From: Taibaiella koreensis
GTDB taxonomy: Bacteria; Bacteroidota; Bacteroidia; Chitinophagales; Chitinophagaceae
DNA length: 64,000 nucleotides
Reading direction: 5' to 3'
NCBI RefSeq assembly: GCF_003545715.1
Contig: NZ_QVNU01000003.1
Coordinates: forward strand, 62,001 to 126,000
The position numbers were made by a program, and so were the translations under genes. Positions 18,391-28,900 of this stretch are shown in pieces; the stretch's first letter is position 1; the number at the start of each line of letters is the position of its first letter. The notes beneath the pieces were generated by a model. That model was given only the letters and a program-made list of their open reading frames with translations. It was not told the origin of the DNA and did not search any database.

Positions 18391-19917
18391 ATGAATGCAA
18401 ATCATGTTCGCGTGCGCTTTGCGCCCAGCCCTACCGGTGGCCTGCACCTGGGGGGTGTTCGTACGGTACTGTTCAATTACCTGTTTGCCCGTAAATACAA
18501 CGGCACTTTTGTGCTGCGTATAGAAGATACCGACCAGGGCCGCTTTGTACCCGGCGCCGAAGAATATATCTTCGATTGTCTTGACTGGTGCGGCTTGTCG
18601 CCCGACGAAAGTGTACGGAAAGAAGGACCCTATGCGCCTTACCGGCAAAGCGAACGTAAGGCGATCTATCGCGATTATGCCGAGCAGCTGCTGGAAAGCG
18701 GCCATGCTTATTATGCCTTCGACACGCCTGCAGAGCTGGAGCAAATGCGCAATGACCTGAGGACCCCCGAGAATCCTGCTCCACAGTACGATCACCGTAC
18801 GAGGGGAATGATGCGGAACTCCCTTACCCTTGGCGAGGAAGAAACGCGGCGCCTGATCCTGGAAGGAACGCCCTATGTGATCAGGATCAAAGTACCGGAA
18901 AACGAGACCATCCATTTCCACGATATGATCCGCGGCGATATCCATCATGAGACCAATGTGGTAGACGATAAAGTATTGCTGAAGGCCGACGGCATGCCTA
19001 CTTACCACCTCGCGGTAGTGGTCGACGATTACCTGATGAAGATCACGCACGCCTTCCGCGGTGAAGAATGGCTGCCCAGCGCACCCGTTCATATCCTGCT
19101 CTGGCAATACCTGGGCTGGAAAGCGCACATGCCGCAATGGGCACACCTGCCGCTGATCCTGAAACCCGATGGCAACGGTAAGCTGAGCAAGCGTGATGGC
19201 GACCGCCTCGGCTTCCCGGTATTTGCAATGGATTGGACCGATCCGAAGACCGGGGAAGTAACGACCGGTTTCCGCGAAAGAGGCTTTCTGCCCGAAGCCT
19301 TCGTCAATCTACTGGCCATGCTGGGCTGGAATCCCGGCATAGAGCAGGAGGTCTTCAGCCTGGAAGAACTATGCGAGCTGTTCTCGATGGAAAGAGTACA
19401 TAAAGGTGGGGCCAAGTTCGATTATGAAAAGGCGAAATGGTTTAACCAGCAACATATACAGCGCACCGATAATGCGCGCCTGGCTACTTTGGTTGCACCT
19501 TTCTTTGAAAAGGAAAATATTACGGCTGAACCGGAATACCTGACCCGCGTGATCGGCCTGATCAAGGAACGATGTCACCTGTTGCCCGATTTTGTAACGC
19601 AGGGCCGCTTCTTTTTTGAAGCGCCGGCGCAGCCCGATCTGGAAGCAGTAAAAGGAAAATGGAGCCCTGGAAAAACGGAATTCTTCCGTACCTGGGCGGC
19701 TTCGCTGGATAGTATCGCACCAGATCATGAAGCCCTGGAAGCTTCTTTCACCGAACTGGCCACAGCCAAGGGCATTAAGAAAGGCGACCTGATGCTACCC
19801 TTGCGTATTATGCTCGTCGGCGGCAAATTCGGACCCGGCGTGTTCGACATCGTCGCGATGATCGGTAGCGCCGCTACACAGCAGCGCATCGAAGCGGCCC
19901 TGGTGCAGCTGGCCTAG
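18391..19917 (+). CDS. gltX: Glutamyl-tRNA synthetase
   Basis: The 508-residue product attaches glutamate to tRNA-Glu. It has the class I signature APSPTGGLHLGGVRT (residues 11-25, the HIGH box being HLGG) and the KMSKS equivalent GKLSKRDG near residue 264. The Rossmann catalytic domain is followed by the all-helical anticodon-binding domain from about residue 330. The start is the ATG at 18391, which leaves the first beta-strand (VRVRFAPSP) at its usual distance from the N-terminus. It is a single-gene unit with a terminator at 19984-20018. Whether it is discriminating or also charges tRNA-Gln cannot be judged from the sequence. Confidence 0.96.
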   Translation: MNANHVRVRFAPSPTGGLHLGGVRTVLFNYLFARKYNGTFVLRIEDTDQGRFVPGAEEYIFDCLDWCGLSPDESVRKEGPYAPYRQSERKAIYRDYAEQLLESGHAYYAFDTPAELEQMRNDLRTPENPAPQYDHRTRGMMRNSLTLGEEETRRLILEGTPYVIRIKVPENETIHFHDMIRGDIHHETNVVDDKVLLKADGMPTYHLAVVVDDYLMKITHAFRGEEWLPSAPVHILLWQYLGWKAHMPQWAHLPLILKPDGNGKLSKRDGDRLGFPVFAMDWTDPKTGEVTTGFRERGFLPEAFVNLLAMLGWNPGIEQEVFSLEELCELFSMERVHKGGAKFDYEKAKWFNQQHIQRTDNARLATLVAPFFEKENITAEPEYLTRVIGLIKERCHLLPDFVTQGRFFFEAPAQPDLEAVKGKWSPGKTEFFRTWAASLDSIAPDHEALEASFTELATAKGIKKGDLMLPLRIMLVGGKFGPGVFDIVAMIGSAATQQRIEAALVQLA

Positions 19918-19983
19918 ATGATCCTTTGCAGCATTACTATCGCGATTGCCGGATCTTCCTGGGACTGTATAGATGAGATAAGG

Positions 19984-20018
19984 AAACGGGCTATTCGTAT
20001 TGTGCGAACAGCCCGTTT
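19984..20018 (+). terminator. Rho-independent terminator after gltX
   Basis: AAACGGGCT (19984-19992) pairs with AGCCCGTTT (20010-20018), with an inner TTCG/CGAA pairing in the loop region. The flanking T run is short. Confidence 0.65.
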
Positions 20019-20044
20019 ATCTATGTCTTTGCCTTATTGTTTAT

Positions 20045-20173
20045 CCGGTTATCCGGATATAGGAAACAAAGCCTAGCCCTGAGCCTGTCGAAAGGACAAA
20101 GATGGTGCTTTGACAGGTTCAACAGGCGTGACAGAGATCAATAGACCCAATGTTTCCTATATCGGGATAGTCA
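20045..20173. repeat. Dispersed inverted-repeat element, copy A
   Basis: The right terminal arm is TGTTTCCTATATCGGGATA (20151-20169, continuing GTCA), and the left arm 20046-20068 is its near-perfect reverse complement. Inside is the CTGAGCCTGTCGAA motif (20080-20093) with a partner TTTGACAGGTTCAA. The right arm ends immediately before the stop codon (20174-20176) of the minus-strand T9SS gene. It has the structure of a REP/MITE-like element without coding capacity. Confidence 0.8.
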
Positions 20174-21877
20174 CTATTGTTTCATCACCTTCTGTATGCC
20201 TGCATCCCTGTCTTTATAACGCAGCCGCAGCAGGTACAGCCCCGGAGGATAGGGACCAAGGTCTATGATTGCCCGCGTTGTGCCTGGCTTCTGTTGCAGC
20301 AATCGCCTTCCCATATAATCGAAAAGCTGCACCGTAATCAGGCCAGGGCTTGCCGGCAGGTTTGTTAGCTCCAGGTATACGGTTCCCGAGGTAGGGTTGG
20401 GATAGAGCCTTATAGCGGGCTTATCCTCATCGGGCACGCGTATCGCGGTGGTGGTATCGGCGGGATAGATCACGGAATCGGCCGTTATGGGAAAAGTAAC
20501 CGTATCGTTAGGATGGCGCCGGCCCAGGCTATCGGTAAGTACCAGCCAGGCCAGGCTGCCCGAGGTATCGAAACATGTTGGCTGAGGGCTTTGTTGGGCA
20601 ATAGCTCCGGCCCTTACGATACCGCCGTTGGGAGCCAGTTTCATAGAAAGGAAAGTATGTCCGGGGTCAAAGGGACAATCGTAACGCTTGGTCACCTTGT
20701 ACCACTTTACCCTTCCCAGGCTATCCGTACACAACAGGGAAGGCCCGTTGCTGGCCTTGGCCTGGGCCGAGCCAAAACCGAAACTCTGTCCCATAAACAA
20801 GAGATCGCCATTGGGCCGCTGGGCGAGGCCGAGACATTGTACAGTATGAAAAGTATCCTGCTGGTAGGTCTTGGCCCAAACGACCTTACCCTCTTCATCT
20901 AGCTTACCGCAGTAATAAATAGCGCGATAATCTGAGGGGCCGGAGGTAACGACAGTAGCCTTTACATCGGCAGCCATAAAATAATAGCCACTGCTATTGC
21001 TGGCGGGGATAATATCAAAATACTGATCCCCCATAGTCTCCAGACTGGTATCATGTGTGGCTTTGGGTATATTTTTCTGCCAGATGACATTACCGGCCGT
21101 ATCGGTTTTCCATACCGAGAAATAAGTGTTTATAGTATTCATTCCGCCGGCAACACCTCCTAAAACATAGTGTTTGCCATCATTGCTGCCAATGACTTTA
21201 TAGGCGCCAGCTCCCTTATTTACCTCTGGATTAACAATGATCTTCCGCCACAAAAACGTTCCACTGCTGTCAAATTTGGCCAGCCAGATACCTATGGTAT
21301 CCCTGGCTGGCCCTGGTTCGTCCCAGTATACACCGGTGGCCACAATATTGCTTTGTTGGTCGACCAGTATACTGTGCAAAAACTGTTCGTTTTTGATATG
21401 AGCCGCCGGTATCGATACAAATTTCAAACTATCCCCATTGGCTTTAAAAAAATACAAGTAAGGGCGGGCTATTGCAGAAGGCAATACGGTGGTAACATCC
21501 CAACCCTGCGTGCCCAATACATATTTACCTGGCTTTACTTTGGCCAATAAATGAAAAAGGCCGGGTTCGCTGGATTGGTAATAAGGCGGCGCGAAGACCA
21601 GTCTTTTTTGCCATTGAACATTCCCCGAATAATCGGTAGCGGCCAGAAAAGTGCTCAGGCCCGAGAAGGAACCATGATCTATAGTGTCCTTAATTGTGAT
21701 ACCGGCAAGGAAAATACGCTGGGTATCGGGCAATACCGTACGGATGGCACTATACAGGTCATAAGTTGGATAAGGACTAAAGCTATAGACCTTATCGAAG
21801 CCGGGCTGTGCCTTTGCTCTGCCGGCACAAAGGCACAGGCATAGCAGGAGGGTCCATAGGATCGGGTTGCGGCGCAT
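20174..21877 (-). CDS. T9SS type A cargo protein, beta-propeller-like
   Basis: The 567-residue protein has a signal peptide (LLLCLCLCAGRAKAQ) and a C-terminal type A sorting domain from about residue 485, with IRLYPNPTSGTVYLEL, a YMGRRLL-type strand and the end LYLLRLRYKDRD. This domain directs export through SprA and the rest of T9SS. The body contains repeated strand motifs such as GNVQWQKRL, GTFLWRKII, GNVIWQKNI and GKVVWAKTY spaced 60-90 residues apart, which suggests a beta-propeller. No enzyme motif is visible. It lies 4 bp downstream of another T9SS cargo gene and is very probably cotranscribed with it. A dispersed repeat abuts its stop codon. Confidence 0.85.
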   Translation of the reverse strand: MRRNPILWTLLLCLCLCAGRAKAQPGFDKVYSFSPYPTYDLYSAIRTVLPDTQRIFLAGITIKDTIDHGSFSGLSTFLAATDYSGNVQWQKRLVFAPPYYQSSEPGLFHLLAKVKPGKYVLGTQGWDVTTVLPSAIARPYLYFFKANGDSLKFVSIPAAHIKNEQFLHSILVDQQSNIVATGVYWDEPGPARDTIGIWLAKFDSSGTFLWRKIIVNPEVNKGAGAYKVIGSNDGKHYVLGGVAGGMNTINTYFSVWKTDTAGNVIWQKNIPKATHDTSLETMGDQYFDIIPASNSSGYYFMAADVKATVVTSGPSDYRAIYYCGKLDEEGKVVWAKTYQQDTFHTVQCLGLAQRPNGDLLFMGQSFGFGSAQAKASNGPSLLCTDSLGRVKWYKVTKRYDCPFDPGHTFLSMKLAPNGGIVRAGAIAQQSPQPTCFDTSGSLAWLVLTDSLGRRHPNDTVTFPITADSVIYPADTTTAIRVPDEDKPAIRLYPNPTSGTVYLELTNLPASPGLITVQLFDYMGRRLLQQKPGTTRAIIDLGPYPPGLYLLRLRYKDRDAGIQKVMKQ

Positions 21878-21881
21878 AGGA

Positions 21882-24347
21882 TTATTGTTTAACTACTTTT
21901 TGCTGGTAAACTATTTTGCCCTCAACCAGGATCTGTGCTGCGTAAATACCCGGCGGCAGGGAACTGATCGTTATGTCGATCGGGTAACCCTTCAGGGGCG
22001 TTTGAAGGATTATGGTCCCCCTCACATCGATCAGCATCAAAGTCGCATTAGATCCAGTCCAGTCCACAAACAGCCGGTCTTTGGCCGGGTTGGGGTATAT
22101 TTTTTCCTGGTCCGCAGATAAAGGTACCTCTTTTCGCATAGGTAACAATTCTTCCGGTAGTGTACGGAATTCCGGATCATAGATCTTGTCTTCATAAGCC
22201 GCCAGCAGGCTTCGTGCCGTGGCGCCGGCATATAAAGGATCGCTCTCGGCGTAATCGTACACTGCCGTCTTTGAACCGGCAGACAACCCGGCCCAATCAT
22301 CGGCATGCAGATAGAGCCATTGTTTTATCTCATACATCGCGACTAGGCGATCGAGCTGTTCCTGTTCTTCTATGCTGAGTTGGTAATGGCTTCCTATGGT
22401 CTCCAATGCAGACAATGCTTCATCATAGCGATCGGCAGTGGCATAGGCCGCAGCCAGCAGCAATTGATAGTGGTAGCCCCTGGTGACCTGCCGGTAGGCC
22501 AGGATGATGCTGTCGATCAGGTCGTTTTGCTGGTAATAGGAGGTGACGCTGTCCACCAGTTCCGATTGTCGTCCATACAGGTACTCCAGCTGTATGGTAT
22601 CGCTGTAGTCAGGATTTGCCTTGGCTTCAAGGTCCCCGATCTGCTTTTCAATGTGCTGCAGGCTAGCCACATACAGGTAAAAGGGATAGGGGGGCTGCGG
22701 CGCCCCGGTATTGTGGATGGGACAGGTATTACCGTTAGTATTTACGACATTAAAAGGCGTTCGATAACTTGGATCTTCTAATTGTATAAATGCATTACGC
22801 TTGTACAAAAATTGATTAACATCGAAAGTGCCTGCTTCCAGGTAATAATTCCGTGCGGGATTGGTGCCATTGGCCACGAACCGGTTGCCGGCCGATAGGT
22901 CAAATGACGAGTTTATCCCCTGTACATATTGTTTAGAATGTATTCCGTTATTACCATTCGGTACCAGGTCGGTCATCACGCTTATATTATTGTCGTAGGC
23001 GCTGTTAAAGTTGTTACACAGGATTTTTAATCCTCTATCACCTACAAAGGATTTATTGGTCCCCAGCGACTGTGCGCCCAGGCTAACAGAAGGGTAGCCG
23101 ATAAGGTTGCGGTACAACTCGTTGTTGGCTACACCCGAATTGCGGATCACCACACCCATAAAGTTATGCGCGGCCGCAGGAATATCGTAGCCGATGGTAT
23201 TGCCCTCCACTTTGTAACCAGTGCAATTGTTGAGCGACAGCGCCGCAAATGGGATACTGTTGCTCACCGAAGGACTACCATTGTAGGAGCCGAAAGTAGT
23301 AGTAGACACGATCCAGGGATTAAGGCAGCCGCTCATGCTCACAGAATACTGGCACTGGTCGAAGAGGCAACGGTAGATCAGCGGCACCCGGTCGGCCTGC
23401 AGGGCATTGGTCACCGAGATGCCGGTCTTCAAGCCATAAAACCGGCAGCCCGGCATACCCGGATTGGCAAAGTACATCTCTGCCAGGAAGCCGGAGTTAA
23501 TGGCGTTGATCCCAATGGCGCCGGTATTGGGCAGGCCATTGGCCGGTAATCGTCCCGTAAAAGTGCAGCCATAAAAGGGGATGCCCTTGCAATTGTTGAG
23601 GTAAACCATGTCTTGTGGAAAAGGAACAGGATTAAACCCCGACTCATGCCGGAATACGACATTCTGGATATAAATAATAACGTTCGCGTTATTTCCGGTA
23701 AAAGGATCGGTGGGTATGCCACCGTTAATCTCGTTATAAAGCTGAAGCATATGTTGCCGGCAGTCTTTGATCGTATCCCGCAGCAGGTATATCTGGCCTC
23801 CCTGCGTGAGGCTAACGGGCCCGTCCTTATTGTAATTCCGGATGCCTACATCTGCGTAGGAGAGTGTTGTATTTTGCATATTGACAGATGCCTCATTGTA
23901 CCATAGGCTTCCGCCGGAACCTTTCATAGTTTCTATACCTGACCAGAATTTATCTGTTTTGATCCAGGGGATTACCGTTAACACAGCATTGTTAGACGTG
24001 ACCAGAAGCCCGCCCTGGTTAACGCCGGTGCTGCCGGGTGGTCCGGAAAAACCATTTACGATAATCCGCCCGCCCGTATTCATTTGTACAGTCGCGCCAT
24101 CAATCACCAGAGCGGCGTGATCCATGATATTGATATTTCCCAGGAAGTAAACGATGGCGCCATTGTTGAACTTCAAAGTACAATTGGGATGAATCGTAAC
24201 GTTTACCGGAGTCGAAGGGGCGCCCGGACCGAAATCGTTGGCGCTTACGGTATAGTTGGTAAAAATGTCGGCGGATATCAGCGCATGCGTGCGGCTACAC
24301 AGCAGCAGAAAAAGGGCTATCCCCCAAACCCGGAATAGTATTGCCAT
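21882..24347 (-). CDS. T9SS type A cargo protein with parallel beta-helix domain
   Basis: The 821-residue protein has a signal peptide and a C-terminal type A sorting domain (about 745-821: IYPNPAKDRLFVDW ... LPPGIYAAQILVEGK). The region at about 30-520 consists of short hydrophobic strands with repeated Asn/Gly turns (LSLNNCTGYKVEGNTIGY, VVIRNSGVANNELYRNLIGY), the look of a right-handed parallel beta-helix as in pectate-lyase or NosD-like proteins. Residues about 570-700 are helical, perhaps TPR-like. No catalytic residues of polysaccharide lyases could be assigned, so it may be an adhesin or carbohydrate-binding surface protein. It is the first gene of a two-gene unit with the 567-aa cargo protein. 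Confidence 0.82.
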   Translation of the reverse strand: MAILFRVWGIALFLLLCSRTHALISADIFTNYTVSANDFGPGAPSTPVNVTIHPNCTLKFNNGAIVYFLGNINIMDHAALVIDGATVQMNTGGRIIVNGFSGPPGSTGVNQGGLLVTSNNAVLTVIPWIKTDKFWSGIETMKGSGGSLWYNEASVNMQNTTLSYADVGIRNYNKDGPVSLTQGGQIYLLRDTIKDCRQHMLQLYNEINGGIPTDPFTGNNANVIIYIQNVVFRHESGFNPVPFPQDMVYLNNCKGIPFYGCTFTGRLPANGLPNTGAIGINAINSGFLAEMYFANPGMPGCRFYGLKTGISVTNALQADRVPLIYRCLFDQCQYSVSMSGCLNPWIVSTTTFGSYNGSPSVSNSIPFAALSLNNCTGYKVEGNTIGYDIPAAAHNFMGVVIRNSGVANNELYRNLIGYPSVSLGAQSLGTNKSFVGDRGLKILCNNFNSAYDNNISVMTDLVPNGNNGIHSKQYVQGINSSFDLSAGNRFVANGTNPARNYYLEAGTFDVNQFLYKRNAFIQLEDPSYRTPFNVVNTNGNTCPIHNTGAPQPPYPFYLYVASLQHIEKQIGDLEAKANPDYSDTIQLEYLYGRQSELVDSVTSYYQQNDLIDSIILAYRQVTRGYHYQLLLAAAYATADRYDEALSALETIGSHYQLSIEEQEQLDRLVAMYEIKQWLYLHADDWAGLSAGSKTAVYDYAESDPLYAGATARSLLAAYEDKIYDPEFRTLPEELLPMRKEVPLSADQEKIYPNPAKDRLFVDWTGSNATLMLIDVRGTIILQTPLKGYPIDITISSLPPGIYAAQILVEGKIVYQQKVVKQ

Positions 24348-24434
24348 AAATAATGTATGTTTAGTAGGTTGTAAAATTAATTAAACATATAAAATGTATG
24401 ACAAAAAATTTCGTTTATTTTATAAATTATTTAG

Positions 24435-24546
24435 TGACCGCACGCATATAGGAAGCCAGCCCCAAACAGGGGCCATGAAAAAATGAATCTTGGGGGGGTG
24501 ATGATTAAAATGTTGCGCTATGATCCTATGCCCGGCGGGATAGTCA
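24435..24546. repeat. Dispersed inverted-repeat element, copy E (decayed)
   Basis: The left arm TGACCGCACGCATATAGGAA (24435-24454) closely resembles the left arm of copy C (TGACTGTCTGCATATAAGAA). The right end has TCCTAT, an insertion, then GGGATAGTCA (24524-24546). The interior lacks the CTGAGCCTGTCGAA motif of the other copies. It is best read as a degenerate or internally replaced relative. Confidence 0.5.
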
Positions 24547-24690
24547 GTAATTATTTTTCAAATGACACCGTATAGAGCAAGTAGAAGAAATAATCAGACG
24601 GGCTGGCAGCGGTTAATGCCTTCTGCAGCATGCAAAAATATGCATTTCGTATGACTGTTAATGCGCGCGGAGCAATAGCAAGAGGGCATA

Positions 24691-24719
24691 AAAAAAGGCC
24701 GCTTAAGAAGAAGCAGCCC
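24691..24719 (-). terminator. Terminator of the 358-aa secreted protein gene
   Basis: On the minus strand GGCTGCTT (24718-24711) and AAGCGGCC (24704-24697) form a stem with one G-T pair, followed by a run of T. Confidence 0.65.
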
Positions 24720-24744
24720 TGTATAAACAAAAGAAGAAGACAAA

Positions 24745-25821
24745 TTATTGCGGCGTACTCGCCGGGTAGAAAGCCACTTTGCGGCTCCATTTTTCCATCG
24801 AAGCTACATTATCGCCATACTCCGTTTCCTTGATGTATTCCTGCTGTAAAGCTTTCATACGGCTCACGTACTTTTCGCGGAGCGCATCGATATCTGGTTT
24901 CAGGGTATTGAAGGTAAAACTTTTTTCTTGTAATTCCTTGATTAATTCATTTGTTATGAAGGCCGATATTTTGAAATAGGTCTGCTCGTAGGCCAGGCGT
25001 TTTTTTACATCCTGTCCGGGACGCAGCCAGGAGCGGGCCTGGTCGAAATAAGGAAGCAATTCGATGAAGGCTTCGGCCTTACCCTCGAAATGCCTGATCT
25101 GGTAGTTGATCATTAGGCCGCATTCCGCAGCCGAAGGTTCTGTGCCTTGTTCCGGCGCCTTTGCCACAAAATGATAAATGTTCAAAGGGTGTTGCGGGTT
25201 GTAGGGAAGCAGGTTCTTTTGCTCGGGTTCCTTTACAAAAATATAGGACACCTTAATGGGTTGGTTGCTTTTGTACATCGCCAGGAAGGGATCGATCTTC
25301 TGGTCCATTTCCGACAGGTAGCTGGTAAGGTTGCGGCACAGCAACTCACCAGCATTTACCGACATGAACATACCGGTATTGCGGGTATCGGTAATGACGT
25401 AATCCAGCAGGCGATGCCCGTCTTTATTGAACAGGGCATAATGTGTATTCAAAGCGATCTCTGCTCCTTTAAACGACGACTTTTCGTACAGCAGGTAATC
25501 GTACACATGCAGCACGACCGCTTCTGCCGATCCTTTCTGTACCGTGCTTTCGTCCAGGAACCGGGTAATCTCTTCCCGGAGCGTTTGGTGAAACTCGGCT
25601 CTCAGAAAATAGTTGTGCGCGCCGGTGCTCAGGTAGCCTATATAGTTGGACTTGTCCAGGCGCTCATCGACGACATCGGTGATCCGGTAATGGTTGATCT
25701 GGATTTTTTCTTTGGCGGGAGTGATCCGCATCATCTTGATCTTAGCCGAAGCCATGGGCCCGCCGAAGATCAAAAGCGCAAGGAACACAGCGAGAAAGCC
25801 GCAGTGTTTCAACTGGCTCAT
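24745..25821 (-). CDS. Secreted protein of unknown function
   Basis: I do not recognise the family. I chose the ATG at 25821 (358 residues) because it directly precedes a good signal peptide (GFLAVFLALLIFGGPMASA); a longer frame from 25929 adds 36 residues of no signal-like character. The mature part is charged and mixed alpha/beta, with motifs such as NHYRITDVVDERLDKSNYIG near the N-terminus and a central FVKEPEQKNLLPYNPQHP. There is no sorting domain, lipobox or membrane segment beyond the signal, so a periplasmic location is likely. It is a single-gene unit with its own terminator. Confidence 0.7.
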   Translation of the reverse strand: MSQLKHCGFLAVFLALLIFGGPMASAKIKMMRITPAKEKIQINHYRITDVVDERLDKSNYIGYLSTGAHNYFLRAEFHQTLREEITRFLDESTVQKGSAEAVVLHVYDYLLYEKSSFKGAEIALNTHYALFNKDGHRLLDYVITDTRNTGMFMSVNAGELLCRNLTSYLSEMDQKIDPFLAMYKSNQPIKVSYIFVKEPEQKNLLPYNPQHPLNIYHFVAKAPEQGTEPSAAECGLMINYQIRHFEGKAEAFIELLPYFDQARSWLRPGQDVKKRLAYEQTYFKISAFITNELIKELQEKSFTFNTLKPDIDALREKYVSRMKALQQEYIKETEYGDNVASMEKWSRKVAFYPASTPQ

Positions 25822-25917
25822 AAAAAAATATGTGGATTGGTTCAAACGAAAGTTATGCATTTTATTGCATTTATTATAGGTTTTCGTCGGATAAATTTGG
25901 CTATTATCTATAAAGAA

Positions 25918-25945
25918 ACAGGAACACAATGTGTTGTGTTCCTGT
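25918..25945 (-). terminator. Terminator of mfd
   Basis: A perfect 12-bp stem, ACAGGAACACAA (25918-25929) and TTGTGTTCCTGT (25934-25945), encloses the tetraloop TGTG 54 bp beyond the mfd stop. The trailing T run on the minus strand is weak (TTCTTTAT). Confidence 0.7.
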
Positions 25946-25998
25946 CCGGTTTATCAACTTTAGATGTTTTTTAGCAAAACCACTGAAAATTTATCAAG

Positions 25999-28900
25999 CT
26001 ACTCTATAAGCATCCCCTTTAAGAACCACTCGACATCGCTCATAGTCCTGATGCGGTCTACGATGAGCATAAAGTTCTTACCCACCTGCTTCAACCGCGC
26101 ATTGTTTACCTCTGTTTGGATGTATTGCATGATCCGGTTGAAGGTGTCGCTTTCGAAATAAGGTGAATCGGGATTGCTGATAAAATAAAGGCGCATCTGC
26201 TCGTTTTTAAGGATGAGCTTTTCAAAACCCAGCTCTTTGGCCATCTTACGGCAGCGCAAAGTGGTGAACAGGTCCTTTACCTGTGGCGGCACAGGACCGA
26301 AGCGATCGACGAGCTCCTCTTCAAACATTTGCAGCTCCAGCGCTTCCTCTATATCGTCGAGTTGCGTGTACAGCGAAAGCCGCTCGGTGATGTTTTCGAT
26401 ATAAGTATCCGGGATCAGTATCTCCAGGTCGGTATCGATGGTGCAATCGGTTACATAATCGTGCTTGCGTTCCATCTCTTCGGCAAAAACCTCTTTAAAG
26501 TCCGTGCTCTTCAGCTCATGAATGGCTTCCGCAAGGATCTTCTGGTACATTTCAAAACCGATCTCGGCAATGAAGCCGCTTTGCTCGCCACCCAGGATAT
26601 TGCCCGCGCCACGGATATCCAGGTCCCGCATAGCGATCTGGAAGCCGCTGCCCAGCTCGTTGAATTGTTCCAGCGTTTGCAGGCGCTTACGGCTGTCATC
26701 GGGCAAGGTTACCAGCGAAGGCGTTACCAGGTAGCAGAATGCTTTCTTGTTGCTGCGGCCTACGCGACCACGCAATTGGTGCAGGTCGCTGAGACCAAAC
26801 TGGTGCGCGTTGTTAATGATGATCGTGTTGGCATTAGAAATGTCGACGCCGCTTTCCACGATATTAGTACAGCACAATACGTCAAACTTGTTGCCCATAA
26901 AATCCAGGAGCGCCTTTTCCAGCCTCGCGCCCTCCATCTGCCCGTGGGCTACCTCTATTTCAAGGTCGGGACAAAGCTCCCGCAGCTTTTCGGCCATTGC
27001 CGGCAGGCTTTGTACGCGGTTGTGGATGAAATATACCTGTCCGCCACGCTCTGTCTCATAATAGATCGCATCGCGTATCGCTATCTCGTCGAAGCCCATG
27101 ACCTCGGTATGTACGGGCTGGCGATTAGGTGGTGGCGTATTCATGATACTGAGATCGCGGGCATTCATGAGCGAAAACTGCAGTGTGCGCGGTATCGGGG
27201 TCGCTGTAAGGGTAAGCGTGTCTACGCTGGCCTTACGTTCGCGCAGCTTCTCTTTGGCGCTTACACCGAACTTTTGCTCTTCGTCAATAATGAGCAGCCC
27301 CAGGTCTTTGAACTTTACTTCTTTGCCCAGCAAGGCATGCGTACCAATAATGATATCGATCTTGCCTTCCTCAAGCCGCTTCAACGTCTCCCGTTTTTCT
27401 TTGGCCGATTTAAAGCGGTTGATAAAGTCGACGTTGGCAGGGAAATCCTTTAGCCGGTCCTTAAAGGTCTGGTAATGTTGATAAGCCAGGATGGTGGTAG
27501 GTACCAGCACCGCAGCCTGTTTGCTGTCGCCCACGGTCTTGAAGGCCGCACGCACGGCGATCTCCGTTTTGCCAAAGCCCACATCGCCGCAGACCAGCCG
27601 GTCCATAGGCGAGGCCGCCTCCATGTCTCTTTTCACATCAGTCGTGGCCTTGCTTTGGTCGGGAGTATCTTCGTAAAAGAACGAGGCCTCCAGCTCGGTC
27701 TGCAGGTAGCTGTCGGGTGTATGCGCAAAGCCCGGGGAAGCCTTGCGTTTGGCATACAGCTTGATGAGATCCGCAGCAATATCCTTTACCTGCTTTTTCG
27801 TCTTGTTCTTCAGCTTTTCCCAGGCATCGCTGCCCAGCTTATTTACCCTGGGTACGGAACCTTCTTTGCCGGTATACTTGCTGATCTTATGCAGCGAATT
27901 GATGTTGACATACAGCACATCGTTGTCGCGGTAAAGGATACGTACGGCTTCCTGGAGGTTGCCATTCACCTCTATCTTCTGCAGACCGCTGTACACACCC
28001 ACGCCATGATCGATATGGGTAACGAAATCGCTGGGCTGCAGTTCCCGCAATGCCTTTATGGTAATAGCCTTGCCCTTGCTATAGGCTTGCTTGACCCTGT
28101 ATTTATGATAACGCTGGAATATCTGGTGGTCGGTATAGGCCAGCAGCTTATGATCATGGTCTATAAAGCCCTTGCTGAGCGATACCGGTACAGGTACAAA
28201 ACTGATCTGTGCGCCAGAATCCTCAAATATGGTCCTGAGCCGCTCGAGCTGCTTTGCATTCTCGGCAAAGATGTAGGCGGTATAGCCGGCTTCGGTTTGC
28301 CGCTTCAGGTTAGTGATCAGCAGCTCGAAATTACGGTTGAACACCGGCTGGTTATCCGTCCTGAAATAGACTAAAGAAGCATTATCGCCTTCCTGGTCCG
28401 GCTCCGTTTCGGTCCATTCGATCAGGTGCCGGTCAAGCAGCTTACGTTTCCAGGTTTCAGTCTCTTCAAAATCGGCCAGGGTTAGCTGCCGTATCAGCTG
28501 TTCTTCCTGCTCGATGGCAGCAGCGCCTTCGGCAGGTAGCTTTTCCGGAAGCTCTGTTTCCAGCTTGTCCAGTTTTTCCAGGGTAAAGGCGAGGTCTTTG
28601 AACCAGAAAACGGTATTGGCCGGAAGGTAATCAAGGAGAGATATTTTTTCCTCAGTATCGAATTTAGTCTCGATATTGGGTAATATGGATACCTGCAGCA
28701 ACTTGCGCTCGGAAAGCTGGGTCTCGGGGTTGAAGATGCGGATGCTATCCACCTCATTGCCGAAGAGCTCGATACGGTAGGGGTGTTCGTTGCCGAAGGA
28801 ATAAATATCGAGTATACCGCCACGCATGGCAAACTGTCCGGGTTCATATACGAAGTCTTCTCGCCTGAAGCCCAGGTCCACGAAACGTTTCATCAGCTCG

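Larger units (their letters stand above)
24348..24744. other. Intergenic region, 397 bp, with decayed repeat
   Basis: There is no coding sequence. It holds the decayed repeat copy E (24435-24546), a GCCCCAAACAGGGGC hairpin inside it, a run of seven G at 24492-24498, and the terminator of the upstream minus-strand gene at 24691-24719. The AT-rich 80 bp next to 24347 should contain the promoter of the beta-helix gene, but no exact TAnnTTTG was found. Confidence 0.6.

Noticed and set aside
24492-24498. Run of seven G as a phase-variation tract
   Set aside because: It is intergenic, inside a decayed repeat, not placed at a promoter spacer or in a coding frame that can be recognised.
26329-27453. 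A 374-codon plus-strand frame inside mfd
   Set aside because: Overlaps the conserved helicase motifs of mfd and has no features of its own.
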